The position numbers and the translations under genes are program-made. The notes under the pieces are model-generated. The model had not been told where the DNA came from. It did no database searches and saw only the letters and a program-made list of their open reading frames with translations. Below are positions 26,962 through 36,803 of a stretch of 64,000 bases of DNA, in pieces (position 1 is the first letter of the stretch; every line of letters starts with the position of its first letter). This stretch comes from Rhodohalobacter barkolensis (GTDB taxonomy: Bacteria > Bacteroidota > Rhodothermia > Balneolales > Balneolaceae), in contig NZ_PISP01000003.1 of NCBI RefSeq assembly GCF_002834295.1, positions 124,001 through 188,000 on the forward strand. Direction: 5' to 3'.

Positions 26962-27309
26962 ATGAGTGAATTTAATATGGCCGATATGTTTGGAAAGCTT
27001 AACGATATGCAAGCCAAAGTGAAAGAAGCACAGGAAAAACTTGGCGAAGTTACCGTTGAAGCTGATGCCGGCGGCGGAATGGTTAAAGTTAAAGCTAACG
27101 GTAAACGGGAAGTAATCAGTATTGAAATTGATAAGGATGTCATCGACCCGGAAGACAAGGAGATGCTTGAAGACCTGGTTGTTGCCGGTGTAAATAAAGC
27201 TCTTTCAAAAGCTGAAGAAGCAGGAAAAGAGAAAATGCAGGATGTATATAAAGATATGCTGCCCGGCGGCGGAATTCCCGGCATGGATATGAGTAAATTT
27301 GGCCTTTAA
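26962..27309 (+). CDS. YbaB/EbfC nucleoid-associated protein
   Basis: 115 residues, the usual length. The N-terminal coiled region (MFGKLNDMQAKVKEAQEKL) is followed by the family core VKVKANGKREVISIEIDKDVID and a C-terminal helix (EDLVVAGVNKALSKAEE). Binds DNA as a dimer and is thought to influence nucleoid structure and recombination. Its place between dnaX and recR is conserved in most bacteria and supports the call. Confidence 0.94.
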   Translation: MSEFNMADMFGKLNDMQAKVKEAQEKLGEVTVEADAGGGMVKVKANGKREVISIEIDKDVIDPEDKEMLEDLVVAGVNKALSKAEEAGKEKMQDVYKDMLPGGGIPGMDMSKFGL

Positions 27310-27401
27310 ACATTTTTATGAAGGAAGGGCTTTGAGTTTGAATAAATTCCAAACCTTGTGTCCGACAATGCCTGTCCATCCATCACAACGAAATTTAACT
27401 G

Positions 27402-28007
27402 ATGCAAATAACTTCTGAAGTATTAGAGCGTGCAATTGAAGAGCTGGCAAAACTTCCGGGAACCGGACGTAAATCTGCACAACGAATTGCCATTCATCTT
27501 CTTAAGCAATCTGATGAGCGTGTCTTAACCCTTGCCGATTCCCTGGTTCAACTCAAGAAATCTGTAAAACGGTGCTCTGTTTGCGGAACGATCACCGATG
27601 AAGACCCCTGTTCTATCTGCAGTAATCAAAAGCGAAAAACAGGTGTAATCTGTGTTGTTGAGGAATTTCAGGATGTTTACATCATCGAAAAAACAAACGA
27701 ATTCCGGGGCCGATACCACGTGCTTGGCGGAACCATCTCTCCTTTGGATAACATCGGACCGGATGACATCCGAATCAAAGAGCTGCTGGAGCGGCTTGCC
27801 AATGACGATGAACCGGTGGAAGAAGTTATTCTGGCACTAAATCCTGACGCCGAAGGTGAAGCCACCTCCTACTACATCAATAAATTACTGCTCAATTATG
27901 ATGTAAATGTCACCCGAATTGCATACGGAATTCCAATGGGAACGGAGCTGGAGTTCATCGATGAAGCAACTTTGAGTCGCGCTTTTGCCAGCCGTACATC
28001 CTTCTAA
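27402..28007 (+). CDS. recR: Recombination protein RecR
   Basis: 201 residues. The N-terminal helix-hairpin-helix (LAKLPGTGRKSAQRIAIHLL) is followed by a four-Cys zinc finger (CSVCGTITDEDPCSIC, about 58-73) and a Toprim domain (VICVVEEFQDVYIIEKT, then VILALNPDAEGEATSYYI with the acidic pair). The final Walker-like PMGTELEFIDEATLSRAF is standard. RecR works with RecO/RecF to load RecA at gaps. It ends the dnaX-ybaB-recR block. Confidence 0.96.
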   Translation: MQITSEVLERAIEELAKLPGTGRKSAQRIAIHLLKQSDERVLTLADSLVQLKKSVKRCSVCGTITDEDPCSICSNQKRKTGVICVVEEFQDVYIIEKTNEFRGRYHVLGGTISPLDNIGPDDIRIKELLERLANDDEPVEEVILALNPDAEGEATSYYINKLLLNYDVNVTRIAYGIPMGTELEFIDEATLSRAFASRTSF

Positions 28008-28049
28008 CTTTAATCAAACGTCTATCCTATCACAAAACCTGATACCATC

Positions 28050-29948
28050 ATGTTAAAAATTAAACTCGTACTACTTCTTGCAGCAACTCTGCTGTTTACC
28101 ACATTTTTACCAACCAACAGTTCTGCACAAAAAGCAGGTTATTGGCAGCAAGCTGTAGATTATGAAATGGACATCGACTTTGATGTAGAAACCAATCGCT
28201 ATCAAGGCCATCAAAAACTGACCTATCATAACAACTCTCCGGACACCATCGACCGGGTTTTCTACCATCTCTTTTTTAATGCATTTCAGCCAAACAGCAT
28301 GATGGATAAGCGATCCAGAACGATAGCAGATCCGGATCGCCGAGTACGCGACAGAATTTATCACTATGATGAAACTGAAATCGGTTATCAGAAGATTGAC
28401 TGGATTAAACAGAACGGCGAAGAAGTAGAGTTTACGGTAAAAGGCACCATCATGGAAGTTCACCTGAATGAGCCTATTGAGCCGGGTGAAAGTGTGGTAT
28501 TCGAAATGGAACATGAAGCACAGGTCCCGCTCCAAACCCGACGGTCGGGTCGCGATAATGCAGAAGGAGTACGTTATTCCATGTCTCAATGGTTTCCAAA
28601 AATTGCAGCTTATGACGAAAATGGCTGGCATGCGAATCCATACATCGGGCGTGAATTTTATGCTCCATTTGGAACTTTTGATGTAAAAATTCACATCGAC
28701 AGGGATTACGTAGTTGCAGCCGGTTCCATCCTTCAAAACCCGGAAGAAGTTGGTTATGGTTACGAAACTGCTGACATGCAGGTGAATCGACCTTCAGGTG
28801 AAAAACTGACCTGGCATTTCCAATCCGAAGATGTTCACGATTTTATGTGGGCTGCCGATCCGGACTACACACATACTACAGCACAGGTACCCGGCGGACC
28901 GCTTCTTCGATTTTTCTATCAGAAAGAAACAGTAGCAGAAAATGCACCTGAAGAGCGGCAAAGTGAACTTCTCGCCAACTGGGAAGCTCTACCTGAGTAT
29001 ACCGTTAAGTCATTTCAGTATATGAGCGAAAACTATGGTGATTACGCATATGATGAGTATATCACTATTCAGGGTGGAGACGGCGGAATGGAGTACACTA
29101 TGGGTACACTCATCACCGGAAACCGAAATCTACAGAGCCTGGTTGGAGTAACGGTTCATGAATTTGTCCATGCCTGGTACGAAGGTGCGTTGGGTAACAA
29201 CGAGACAAAAGATCAGTGGATTGATGAAGGATTTACAAGTTATGCATCTTCGTTCATCACAAATCATCTGTTCAATGATGGCGAAGGTGATCCGATGCTC
29301 TCTCGCTATAACGGCTATTATCGAACTGTCGAGGCAGGAATTGAAGAGCCGATGCACATTCATGCCGACCATTATGTAACCAACGCCGCCTATGGAATGG
29401 CTAGCTACACAAAAGGAGCAATGTTTCTCCACCAGCTTGGATACGTGATTGGTGATGACGTACTGAAAGAAACCCTCAACCGATTTTACGAAGAGTGGAA
29501 GTTCAAACACCCAACCGGTTACGACTTTCTTCGAATTGCTGAACGGGAAAGCGGAATGATTCTGGATTGGTACTACGAATATTGGGTTGAAACCACGAAA
29601 ACCATCGACTACGAAGTATCATCCGTAGAGGATTCCGAAAATGGAGCCGTTGCCACACTTAATAGAATCGGCCTCATGCCAATGCCGTTGGATATAGAAG
29701 TTGAATTTACTGATGGATCCATCAAACACTACTATATCCCGATGCGAATAATGTGGGGACAGAAAGAGAATGAGTTCCCTGAAGTTGAACGTGTTGTTGT
29801 TGAAGACTGGCCATGGGTGTTCCCGGATTATGAGTTGTCTATTGACCGGAAACCGGATGAAATCTCCAGAATCGAAATCGATCCATCCGGAAGAATGGCC
29901 GACATCGACCGATCTAACAACGTTTGGGAACAGAGCAGCGATAATTAA
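28050..29948 (+). CDS. M1 family metallopeptidase
   Basis: 632 residues with a signal peptide (LVLLLAATLLFTTFLPTNSSAQ). The N-terminal beta-saddle domain (about 40-270) precedes a gluzincin domain with the zinc site HEFVHAWYEGALGNNE (about 369-373 for HEFVH) and the third ligand Glu in WIDEGFTSYA (about 24 residues later). The exopeptidase GAMEN-type loop appears as GGDGGMEYTMG. A Tyr needed for the transition state probably lies in AAYGMASYTKGAMFLHQLG. It should remove N-terminal residues from peptides in the periplasm. It starts 42 bp after recR, which may be incidental. Confidence 0.92.
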   Translation: MLKIKLVLLLAATLLFTTFLPTNSSAQKAGYWQQAVDYEMDIDFDVETNRYQGHQKLTYHNNSPDTIDRVFYHLFFNAFQPNSMMDKRSRTIADPDRRVRDRIYHYDETEIGYQKIDWIKQNGEEVEFTVKGTIMEVHLNEPIEPGESVVFEMEHEAQVPLQTRRSGRDNAEGVRYSMSQWFPKIAAYDENGWHANPYIGREFYAPFGTFDVKIHIDRDYVVAAGSILQNPEEVGYGYETADMQVNRPSGEKLTWHFQSEDVHDFMWAADPDYTHTTAQVPGGPLLRFFYQKETVAENAPEERQSELLANWEALPEYTVKSFQYMSENYGDYAYDEYITIQGGDGGMEYTMGTLITGNRNLQSLVGVTVHEFVHAWYEGALGNNETKDQWIDEGFTSYASSFITNHLFNDGEGDPMLSRYNGYYRTVEAGIEEPMHIHADHYVTNAAYGMASYTKGAMFLHQLGYVIGDDVLKETLNRFYEEWKFKHPTGYDFLRIAERESGMILDWYYEYWVETTKTIDYEVSSVEDSENGAVATLNRIGLMPMPLDIEVEFTDGSIKHYYIPMRIMWGQKENEFPEVERVVVEDWPWVFPDYELSIDRKPDEISRIEIDPSGRMADIDRSNNVWEQSSDN

Positions 29949-30009
29949 TAGAAATTTCATTATAACCTTTAAGTAACAGAATAGACTGTCCGGTTTGGAC
30001 AAAAGCTTT

Positions 30010-31179
30010 ATGTCTAATAAAACAGAAGACTACGGGAAAAAAGCAGTAGAAGCGCATAAAAAGTATGGCGGTAAAGTTGCCATACACTCCAAAATGCCGC
30101 TCGACACACAGGAAGATTTAAGTATTGCTTACACACCCGGAGTAGCACAACCGTGTCTCGACATTTCAGAAAACAGGGAATTAGCATACGATTATACCAA
30201 TAAGCAGAATACCGTTGCTGTGGTAAGTGACGGCTCTGCCGTACTTGGTTTGGGCAATATAGGGCCGGAAGCGTCCATGCCTGTAATGGAAGGAAAAGCC
30301 GTACTGTTTAAAAAGTTTGCTGATGTTGACGCTATTCCAATCGTACTCTCTTCACAAAATACTGAGGAGATTATTACCGCTGTTAAAATGATTGCCCCAA
30401 CATTTGGAGGGATCAACCTCGAGGATATCTCAGCTCCGAGATGCTTTGAAATAGAAAAACGCCTCAAAGAAGAGCTGGATATTCCCGTAATGCATGATGA
30501 CCAGCACGGAACGGCAGTTGTAACACTCGCCGGGATCATTAACGCGCTGAAAGTGACCGGAAAAAAGTTTGAAGATCTGAAAGTGGTCATCAACGGAGCC
30601 GGCGCTGCAGGAATGGCTATCATCTACTTACTGAGAGAGGTCGGTGTAAAGCAGATCATCATGTGCGACAGCCGGGGGATCATTCATAAAGATCGCGGCA
30701 ATCTCACATCTGTAAAAGAAGAAGTAGCTAAGATCACGAACGAAAATCAGCTCGAAGGAGATCTTGAAGATGCCGTTCAAAACACGGATGTCTTCATTGG
30801 AGTCTCTGTTCCCGGTGTTTTAACACCGGATATGGTTCGAAGCATGAATGATGATCCAATCATTTTCGCCATGGCTAACCCGATCCCGGAAATTATGCCT
30901 GCAGAAGCAGTTCAGGCAGGGGCCAGAATTATTGCCACGGGTCGATCAGATTTTCCAAATCAGATCAACAATGTGCTCGCATTTCCGGGAATCTTCAGAG
31001 GATTGCTGGACGCGCGCGCATCTAAACTGACTAACAAGATGTACATTGCCGCAGCGTATGCCATCGCTGACGTTGTGAAGGAACCGAATGAAGATAAAAT
31101 CATACCGGGACCTTTTGATGAAGGAGTTGCAGAAGCTGTTGCAAAAGCGGTGAAGAAATCTGCGATAGACAGTCCATAA
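30010..31179 (+). CDS. NAD(P)-dependent malic enzyme, short form
   Basis: 389 residues from the ATG at 30010; an in-frame TTG at 29995 would add five residues. It converts malate to pyruvate and CO2. Evidence: the N-terminal signature SIAYTPGVAQPCLDI (about 40), the catalytic block NTEEIITAVKMIAPTFGGINLEDISAPRCFEIE, HDDQHGTAVVTLAGI, the dinucleotide fold INGAGAAGMAIIYLL (about 200) and the terminal ATGRSDFPNQINNVLAFPGIFRG. It is the short, one-subunit form without a phosphotransacetylase-like tail. Its last 110 coding bases are repeated exactly at 50562, and its final six codons (KKSAIDSP end) differ from those of the repeat, so this end may have been rebuilt by an insertion. Confidence 0.95.
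   Translation: MSNKTEDYGKKAVEAHKKYGGKVAIHSKMPLDTQEDLSIAYTPGVAQPCLDISENRELAYDYTNKQNTVAVVSDGSAVLGLGNIGPEASMPVMEGKAVLFKKFADVDAIPIVLSSQNTEEIITAVKMIAPTFGGINLEDISAPRCFEIEKRLKEELDIPVMHDDQHGTAVVTLAGIINALKVTGKKFEDLKVVINGAGAAGMAIIYLLREVGVKQIIMCDSRGIIHKDRGNLTSVKEEVAKITNENQLEGDLEDAVQNTDVFIGVSVPGVLTPDMVRSMNDDPIIFAMANPIPEIMPAEAVQAGARIIATGRSDFPNQINNVLAFPGIFRGLLDARASKLTNKMYIAAAYAIADVVKEPNEDKIIPGPFDEGVAEAVAKAVKKSAIDSP
31042..31151. repeat. Left copy of the 110 bp direct repeat bounding the 19.4 kb segment
   Basis: The 3' end of the malic enzyme gene, from the Tyr codon of YIAAAYAIADVV to the GCGGT before the stop region. It matches 50562-50683 base for base, except that the right copy has an extra in-frame 12 bp unit (GGAGTTGCAGAA duplicated). 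Outside these limits the two sites differ. Confidence 0.95.
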
Positions 31180-31203
31180 ATCTAAACTGGATTAGAAAGT
31201 ATG

Positions 31204-31232
31204 AAAGGCAGAGCTTAGACTCTGCCTTTTTT
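31204..31232 (+). terminator. Rho-independent terminator after malic enzyme
   Basis: Perfect 10 bp arms AAAGGCAGAG/CTCTGCCTTT with a 6-nt loop, then a T-run. The arms are identical to those of the terminator after the orphan malic enzyme tail at 50734-50763. Confidence 0.92.
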
Positions 31233-31547
31233 GTGTAAATCTTTTTTAAATCTACTTAAGGAACAATAAAACCTAATTATCAAATTGATGATAAATTTTT
31301 CTAGTTTTTATCTATTGTTCTGGAACTGATTCTTTATTAAGACTCTTTGAATAAATTGAGTTCGTTAAACGACCATTTATCTGATCATGCTACTAGCATA
31401 TATCAATTCATTAAAACACCCTATGACAATTCATCATTAAAATATCATTGTAAGAAAATCGAAATAAGCTGCATCTAATTTAAACAGTTCTGTAACACAA
31501 CGGAATAATGTATTCTTATCGAATAAATTTTATACAGCTTTTTTTTC
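31233..31547. other. AT-rich intergenic region at the left edge of the island
   Basis: About 315 bp, clearly richer in A and T than the malic enzyme gene beside it. No coding potential, integrase gene or inverted-repeat end was seen. It should contain the promoter of the DUF3179 gene. Confidence 0.6.
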
Positions 31548-32639
31548 ATGGAAAATAAAATCACTCTATTAGCTTTCAGCACTTTTATAATTTTCCTTTT
31601 AATTTCTTGTATTTCAAATGTAGATACTGAAAAAACTGCATTTGTACATTCTTGCACAAGTGAAAATTGGGACGTTCCATGCCATCAAGTTGTTGATGGA
31701 GGATCTGGGAAAGATGGTATTCCTTCTATTGAAAACCCAAATTATTCATCGATTAATGATATACATTTTTTACGTGATGAGGATCTTGTATCCGGTATAA
31801 AAGTAGGTAATGAAATTATTGCACATCCTAATATTATCATGTTTTATCATGAAATCGTAAATGATGTTATAAACGACATTTCTATAACATTTTCGTATTG
31901 CCCATTAACCGGTTCAGCAATTGCTTTTGAAAGTCTTGTGAATGGTAAATCCACTACGTTTGGAGTATCGGGATTGATCCATAAAAATAATCTCATTTTA
32001 TATGATCGTTTAACCGACAGTTATTGGTCTCAAATGATTTCAGAAGGAATAAATGGAGAACACCGGGGAACAAGTCTTGCCACAGTAAAGGTTGTTGAAA
32101 TGACATGGAAAGCCTGGAAAGAAGCTTTTCCGGATTCTAAAGTTTTAAACAGAAATACAGGTTTCACCCGTGATTATACAAAATACCTGTATGGTGAAGA
32201 TTATATGACTGATAATAAACGAATTCTATTCCCTGTTCATAATGAAGACATCCGATTAGAACCAAAAACACTTGTTCACGGAATCCGCACATTTTCTAAC
32301 GCAAAAGCTTATCCCATCTCAGGATTTTCAGAAAGCATACAGGTGATAAATGATAATTTAGGGCAGATGGAAATAGTAGTTGCAGGCAGCTCTTCATTAC
32401 ACTTTACAGCTTCTTTTGAAAGAAAAACGAATGATGATCAACTTTTAGAATTCGAAGCAGTTAAAAATAGTTTTCCTATTGTAATGAAAGATCAGGAGAA
32501 CAATACATGGAATATATTCGGGGAAGCTGTAAGTGGAGATCGTAAAGGTGAAAAGTTAACTCCTACAAATGGCTATAATGCTTACTGGTTTGCGTGGGCT
32601 GATTTTTTTCCAGGAACTGAAATACATCTAAATTTTTAA
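31548..32639 (+). CDS. DUF3179 lipoprotein
   Basis: 363 residues. Signal and lipobox: FSTFIIFLLISCISN (Cys about 21). The body has the DUF3179 hallmarks: NPNYSSINDIHFLRDEDLVSGIKVGNEIIAHP, then TFSYCPLTGSAIAFES with the conserved Cys-Pro-Leu, and a late GYNAYWFAWADFFPGTEI. The conserved Cys and a nearby His suggest metal or redox chemistry, but no role is established. It is the only rightward gene inside the 19.4 kb segment and is convergent with the symporter gene. Confidence 0.85.
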   Translation: MENKITLLAFSTFIIFLLISCISNVDTEKTAFVHSCTSENWDVPCHQVVDGGSGKDGIPSIENPNYSSINDIHFLRDEDLVSGIKVGNEIIAHPNIIMFYHEIVNDVINDISITFSYCPLTGSAIAFESLVNGKSTTFGVSGLIHKNNLILYDRLTDSYWSQMISEGINGEHRGTSLATVKVVEMTWKAWKEAFPDSKVLNRNTGFTRDYTKYLYGEDYMTDNKRILFPVHNEDIRLEPKTLVHGIRTFSNAKAYPISGFSESIQVINDNLGQMEIVVAGSSSLHFTASFERKTNDDQLLEFEAVKNSFPIVMKDQENNTWNIFGEAVSGDRKGEKLTPTNGYNAYWFAWADFFPGTEIHLNF

Positions 32640-32713
32640 ACACCAGTGTTGAAAGAAGAAGCCCGAACTTTCAAAATTCGGACCTCATTGTTACTTATTA
32701 TTAAGTATTATTT

Positions 32714-34198
32714 TTAATTTAAAATAGTTTTTTGTGCAATTTTGTGGTTGTAGAATTTAAACAGTGCCATCATAATGCCCCACTGCATTAATACTGTTGC
32801 AACAGAAAATGTACTAAGGGGGTTGTACCATGTTTCGGGGGCATAAATAGCAGCACTCAGGTAAATCCACCACACGAGCAGTGTGATCACTTCAACAGGT
32901 ATCACATACTTTATGATAGCAGTCCACCACTTTCCAAGCTTAACTTTACTTTCATCTGTATTCACAAGAGTATTTCTGAATTTATCTGCTCCAAATGTAA
33001 TCACCGCGAACGAGATAAATCCACCCGAAACCATCAGGCCAACACCCCACACGAAATCCTGATTAGCAAAAAATTCCAGATTCATTGCTGAGGGAAGTCC
33101 AAAAAGAAATCCGGTTGCACAAACTGCAATGGCTGCTTTTTTCCGAGTAATTCCCATATCAATAAATACCTTTGTAGCCAGCTCAATCATGGAAATAAGC
33201 GAACTGAAAGCTGCAAATGTTAATCCAAGGAAAAACAGGATTGCCAGAATTTTACCGCCTGCCATTTCGTGAAACAACTGCGGCATCCACATAAATGTTA
33301 ATCCTGTACCTGCAGGTCCGGCTGTTTGCATTACGTTCAGAATTTCTCCGTCAGTCATTTGACTTCCCAGAGTTCCAAATACGGTTGAGAAAATTATCAG
33401 AGCTGCTACGAGAGATACGATATTATTACCAATGCCTGTTTGCAGGGCCGTAATTGTAATATCATCACGCTTTCGCATATAAGCTCCATAAGTTAGTATC
33501 AGACCCCAAGCTGCACCGGTATCCCATGCATTTTGTGTAAGTGCCTCCAACCATAAACGCGGTTGTTTCAGGGTTGCCCAGTCAGGTGTAAACAGATATA
33601 AAACACCGGCTCCACTGCCTTCAAGAGTCAGTGCCCTTACCAAAGCTATGATTAATACAAGCAGCAGTGAAGGAATTAAAATTTTGTTGATACGCTCAAT
33701 GCTTTTAATCCCTTTAATAATCACAAGTGCACCACAAAACATAATTAACGCATGAAATACAGATGGAAGCATAGATCCCTGAAATCCGTTCCATACTGCA
33801 TCGGCCTGTTCCACACTTTCAGGCAGTGCAGAAAATATTGATTCAATTAAATAATAAAGGCACCATCCAGCAACCACACTGTAATAGAACATAATGGCAG
33901 TAGCTACAAAACCAACAAATGAACCGGCCCAGGCAAATTTTTCACCGACCAGTTTAATGAATGACCCTACAACACCCTTTCGGCCATTTCGCCCAATTCC
34001 ATATTCAGCAATAATGAGCGGAATGGACCATATAAATAAAAATGTAACCCAAGCAATAAGAAAAGCTCCCGCCCCATCGTCTCCACCCTGTTGAGCTGCT
34101 ATACGAGGAAATCGCCAAATATTCCCTGTACCAACAGCAATTCCCAGTACACTTAAAATTAATCCCCATTTAGTAGCAAATCGTTCTTTATCCGACAC
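32714..34198 (-). CDS. Sodium-dependent amino-acid transporter (NSS/SNF family)
   Basis: 494 residues with about 12 membrane helices. The start codon is GTG: the N-terminus MSDKERFATKWGLILSVLGIAVGTGNIWRFP is the family signature, with the sodium and substrate site in helix 1 (NIWRFP). NSS proteins import amino acids or related solutes with Na+. It is the last gene of the leftward island cluster, directly after proline dehydrogenase, so import of an amino acid released by the peptidases (proline is the likely one) is inferred from context. The substrate cannot be read from sequence. Confidence 0.9.
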   Translation of the reverse strand: MSDKERFATKWGLILSVLGIAVGTGNIWRFPRIAAQQGGDDGAGAFLIAWVTFLFIWSIPLIIAEYGIGRNGRKGVVGSFIKLVGEKFAWAGSFVGFVATAIMFYYSVVAGWCLYYLIESIFSALPESVEQADAVWNGFQGSMLPSVFHALIMFCGALVIIKGIKSIERINKILIPSLLLVLIIALVRALTLEGSGAGVLYLFTPDWATLKQPRLWLEALTQNAWDTGAAWGLILTYGAYMRKRDDITITALQTGIGNNIVSLVAALIIFSTVFGTLGSQMTDGEILNVMQTAGPAGTGLTFMWMPQLFHEMAGGKILAILFFLGLTFAAFSSLISMIELATKVFIDMGITRKKAAIAVCATGFLFGLPSAMNLEFFANQDFVWGVGLMVSGGFISFAVITFGADKFRNTLVNTDESKVKLGKWWTAIIKYVIPVEVITLLVWWIYLSAAIYAPETWYNPLSTFSVATVLMQWGIMMALFKFYNHKIAQKTILN

Positions 34199-34253
34199 AG
34201 GTTAAATTAGTTTTTATTGATATTTTATCTTCGCATTAATAAAAAAGATGCTT

Positions 34254-35105
34254 TTATTTTTTGAACATGGTAGTGAAAATGAAGAAGATGTTTTCTTTTC
34301 TTTCCATGAGTCGGCGTTTAAAATAGGGAAACCACATCGTACCATAAGGTACATACACCCGGGTATTGTATCCATCATTGGTAAGCTGTTCCATGGTCTC
34401 TTCACGAAGACCGTATAACATCTGAAATTCAAATCGTGCCTTCCCGATTTTATTTTCAACAGAATAATCTTTCACCCAGTTAACAAGCTCATCGTCATGT
34501 GTAGCAATACGAGGATAAGATGTTTTATCAAGAAGTACTTTTGAATATTCTTTAAATGCTTCCCTGATATCCGACATTTTTTGCAGCGCCACGCGTTCCG
34601 GCTCATTATAAGCACCCTTGCATAATCTTACATCCGCCCCCAGTTCTGCTAAATCATTTATGTCATCTTTTGTTCTGTGAAGGTATGCCTGAATGACTAT
34701 CCCTACGTGCTTTCCGTATTCTTTAAATACTTCTTTAAATACATCAATAGTTTGTTGCGTATAATCTGAACCTTCCATATCAATTCGTACAAATGAATCG
34801 GATTTTCGGGCTTCATCAAGAAGTTTGTAAAGATTATCTCTACAGTAAAGTTCGTCTATATCCAGACCAAGCATGGTCAGCTTTATGGAGATTGTACTTT
34901 TCAATCCGGCAGAGTGTATATCATTCAAAAGACTGATATACTCATTTACAGTCTCGTCTGCTGTTGTTTTTAGTTTAACATTTTCACCGAGAAGATCGAG
35001 TGTTACTTTAATTTTTTTTTTGTTGAGTGCTTCAATTTTTGGAACAGCAGATTTAAAAGTCTCACCTGCCACAAATCGCTTTGCAAGAAAAAAAGGTAAT
35101 TTCAT
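34254..35105 (-). CDS. Proline dehydrogenase, island copy
   Basis: 283 residues, FAD-dependent, oxidising proline to pyrroline-5-carboxylate. It has the barrel signatures KVTLDLLGENV, FVRIDMEGSDYT, VGIVIQAYLHRT, RLCKGAYNEPE, PRIATHDDELV, FEFQMLYGLREE and the C-terminal RVYVPYGTMWFPYFKRRL, where the arginines hold proline. It is a single-function enzyme, without the aldehyde dehydrogenase half of PutA. About 40 of 283 residues differ from the copy at 50794, so the two are homologous but not a recent duplicate. It sits between the symporter and S10 genes. A hairpin precedes it at 35191-35225. Confidence 0.93.
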   Translation of the reverse strand: MKLPFFLAKRFVAGETFKSAVPKIEALNKKKIKVTLDLLGENVKLKTTADETVNEYISLLNDIHSAGLKSTISIKLTMLGLDIDELYCRDNLYKLLDEARKSDSFVRIDMEGSDYTQQTIDVFKEVFKEYGKHVGIVIQAYLHRTKDDINDLAELGADVRLCKGAYNEPERVALQKMSDIREAFKEYSKVLLDKTSYPRIATHDDELVNWVKDYSVENKIGKARFEFQMLYGLREETMEQLTNDGYNTRVYVPYGTMWFPYFKRRLMERKENIFFIFTTMFKK

Positions 35106-35190
35106 ATTTAGATATTTGGGCTATACTTCAAATCAGTTTTTACACTGATTTACAAGATAGTCACCGTATGATTTTATGTAATTATTTATA

Positions 35191-35225
35191 ATCAGCCGGC
35201 TTGTCTATTAAACACACCGGCTGAT
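35191..35225 (-). terminator. Intercistronic hairpin between the S10 and proline dehydrogenase genes
   Basis: ATCAGCCGG and CCGGCTGAT arms, perfect 9 bp, 17-nt loop. On the leftward strand it is followed by an AT-rich but not T-only tract, so it may be a weak terminator or an RNA-processing or stability element. Confidence 0.5.
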
Positions 35226-35240
35226 ATGTTTAATAGCTTA

Positions 35241-36761
35241 TTAATACCTAGCCGGAGCCCCGTTCTCCGGTGCAGATTTTCTAATGAATTCACGAATGTG
35301 TTCATTAGAAGTTTCAAGGTCAGGCCTGCGAAGATACATCATATGCCCGCTTTCGTATCCTTCAAAAGAAAACCTATCTTTCATTTTTCCGCTGGGATCA
35401 ATATTCCACATTACATATTTAGCTGTGAAATAATCTGTGGCTCCGTCAAAATAACCGGACTGAACCATAACATTCAGATAAGGATTTTCCGCCATTGCAC
35501 CACGCAACATTTCACCGGTAGTGTTACCATCTCTGTTCCAAGGGCGTACCGGGCCTGATACATAATACTGCAGTTCTGTTTTGAAACCCAAAACGTCACG
35601 AATGTAATGATTTATAGCCGGCGTAAACGAATGTTTCCAGGAAGAATATTCTGCCGGGTAATCGTACCGTTCGCCGCCATCTTCCCTATCAATTCCTTTG
35701 TACCGGGAGTCCAGCCTGCCAATCGTATGCCCTTCATCCCGCAACAACTCTTTCCAAAATGCTGATGCCGGTACGGCCAGGTTATAATTCCGGACAAACT
35801 GTTCGGATAACCCTGAATAGTAAGCAACTTGTGATGCAACCTCTGATTTCCGGTCTTCATCAATAAAACCACCATATGTCAACGCAGGTAAAAATTCCTC
35901 AACCGTATATTCTTCAACTTCATCCAAAAGATCCGTCAACTCTCTGTTTTGAAGTTCTGGCGGCAACTGTTCGTGATACCAGGCTGTGGCTGCATAGTAG
36001 GGAAGCTTCAAAACGGATGCTCTTGGCGTTGGCCCTTCAGGGTCCATTCCAAGCCCGGTTGGTGACACCAGTATCACCCCATTTAAAAACATCCAGTGGC
36101 TACCCTGAAGCTGCCCAGCCAGTCCCGACACCCTTGGAGTACCATAACTCTCACCAATCAGGTATTTCGGAGATCTCCATCTTTCTGCCCGCGAAACAAA
36201 ATTATCTATCCATTGGGCCAGATAGGTAATATCTTCTTGCACTCCAAAGAACTGTTCTCTTTTTCCCTCATTCAGTATTCTGGATAAGCCTGTGTTCACA
36301 GGATTTACGAATACAATATCGGCAACATCAAGTATTGAGTGCGGATTATCTTCCACTCCATATGGCTGAATGGGATATCCTTCATCATCAATGATTAATT
36401 TTTTGGGTCCGGTATATCCTAAGTGCATCCATAATGACCCCGCCCCTGGCCCTCCGTTGAATGAGATAAATATAGGGCGTTCTTCATCATTATCTACATC
36501 CGTTCTTTTGTAATATGTATAGAAGAGAGAAGCTATAATTTCATCTTCTTCACCATAAACCGGTTGTGTTCCTACATCCACCTGGTACGGAACATTTTGA
36601 CCTTTAATCATTACTTCATCAAATGAAGTAATCGTGGTATCTGCCGGCAGAACTCTGTCCTGTGCATGCAGGTTTAGTGCTGTAAAACTCATCAGCAAAA
36701 GCATCCATAGCAATTTGCTGTGATATTTAATTTTCCTTTTTGATGTACCTTTTTGAATCAT
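35241..36761 (-). CDS. S10 family serine carboxypeptidase-like protein (secreted)
   Basis: 506 residues with a signal peptide (LWMLLLMSFTALNLHAQ). Serine carboxypeptidase blocks: FISFNGGPGAGSLWMHLGYTGP (oxyanion region, about 90), the nucleophile in IGESYGTPR (about 203), the Asp in MVQSGYFDGATDY (about 430) and the His in YESGHMMY (about 470). These enzymes remove C-terminal residues and some accept proline. The family is often listed as carboxypeptidase C/cathepsin A in bacteria. It is part of the leftward peptide-degradation run, 42 bp after the TPR lipoprotein gene. Confidence 0.9.
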   Translation of the reverse strand: MIQKGTSKRKIKYHSKLLWMLLLMSFTALNLHAQDRVLPADTTITSFDEVMIKGQNVPYQVDVGTQPVYGEEDEIIASLFYTYYKRTDVDNDEERPIFISFNGGPGAGSLWMHLGYTGPKKLIIDDEGYPIQPYGVEDNPHSILDVADIVFVNPVNTGLSRILNEGKREQFFGVQEDITYLAQWIDNFVSRAERWRSPKYLIGESYGTPRVSGLAGQLQGSHWMFLNGVILVSPTGLGMDPEGPTPRASVLKLPYYAATAWYHEQLPPELQNRELTDLLDEVEEYTVEEFLPALTYGGFIDEDRKSEVASQVAYYSGLSEQFVRNYNLAVPASAFWKELLRDEGHTIGRLDSRYKGIDREDGGERYDYPAEYSSWKHSFTPAINHYIRDVLGFKTELQYYVSGPVRPWNRDGNTTGEMLRGAMAENPYLNVMVQSGYFDGATDYFTAKYVMWNIDPSGKMKDRFSFEGYESGHMMYLRRPDLETSNEHIREFIRKSAPENGAPARY

Positions 36762-36803
36762 AATAAATGCGATTTTATTTTTTTGTTTTGATGTAGAGTT
36801 CTT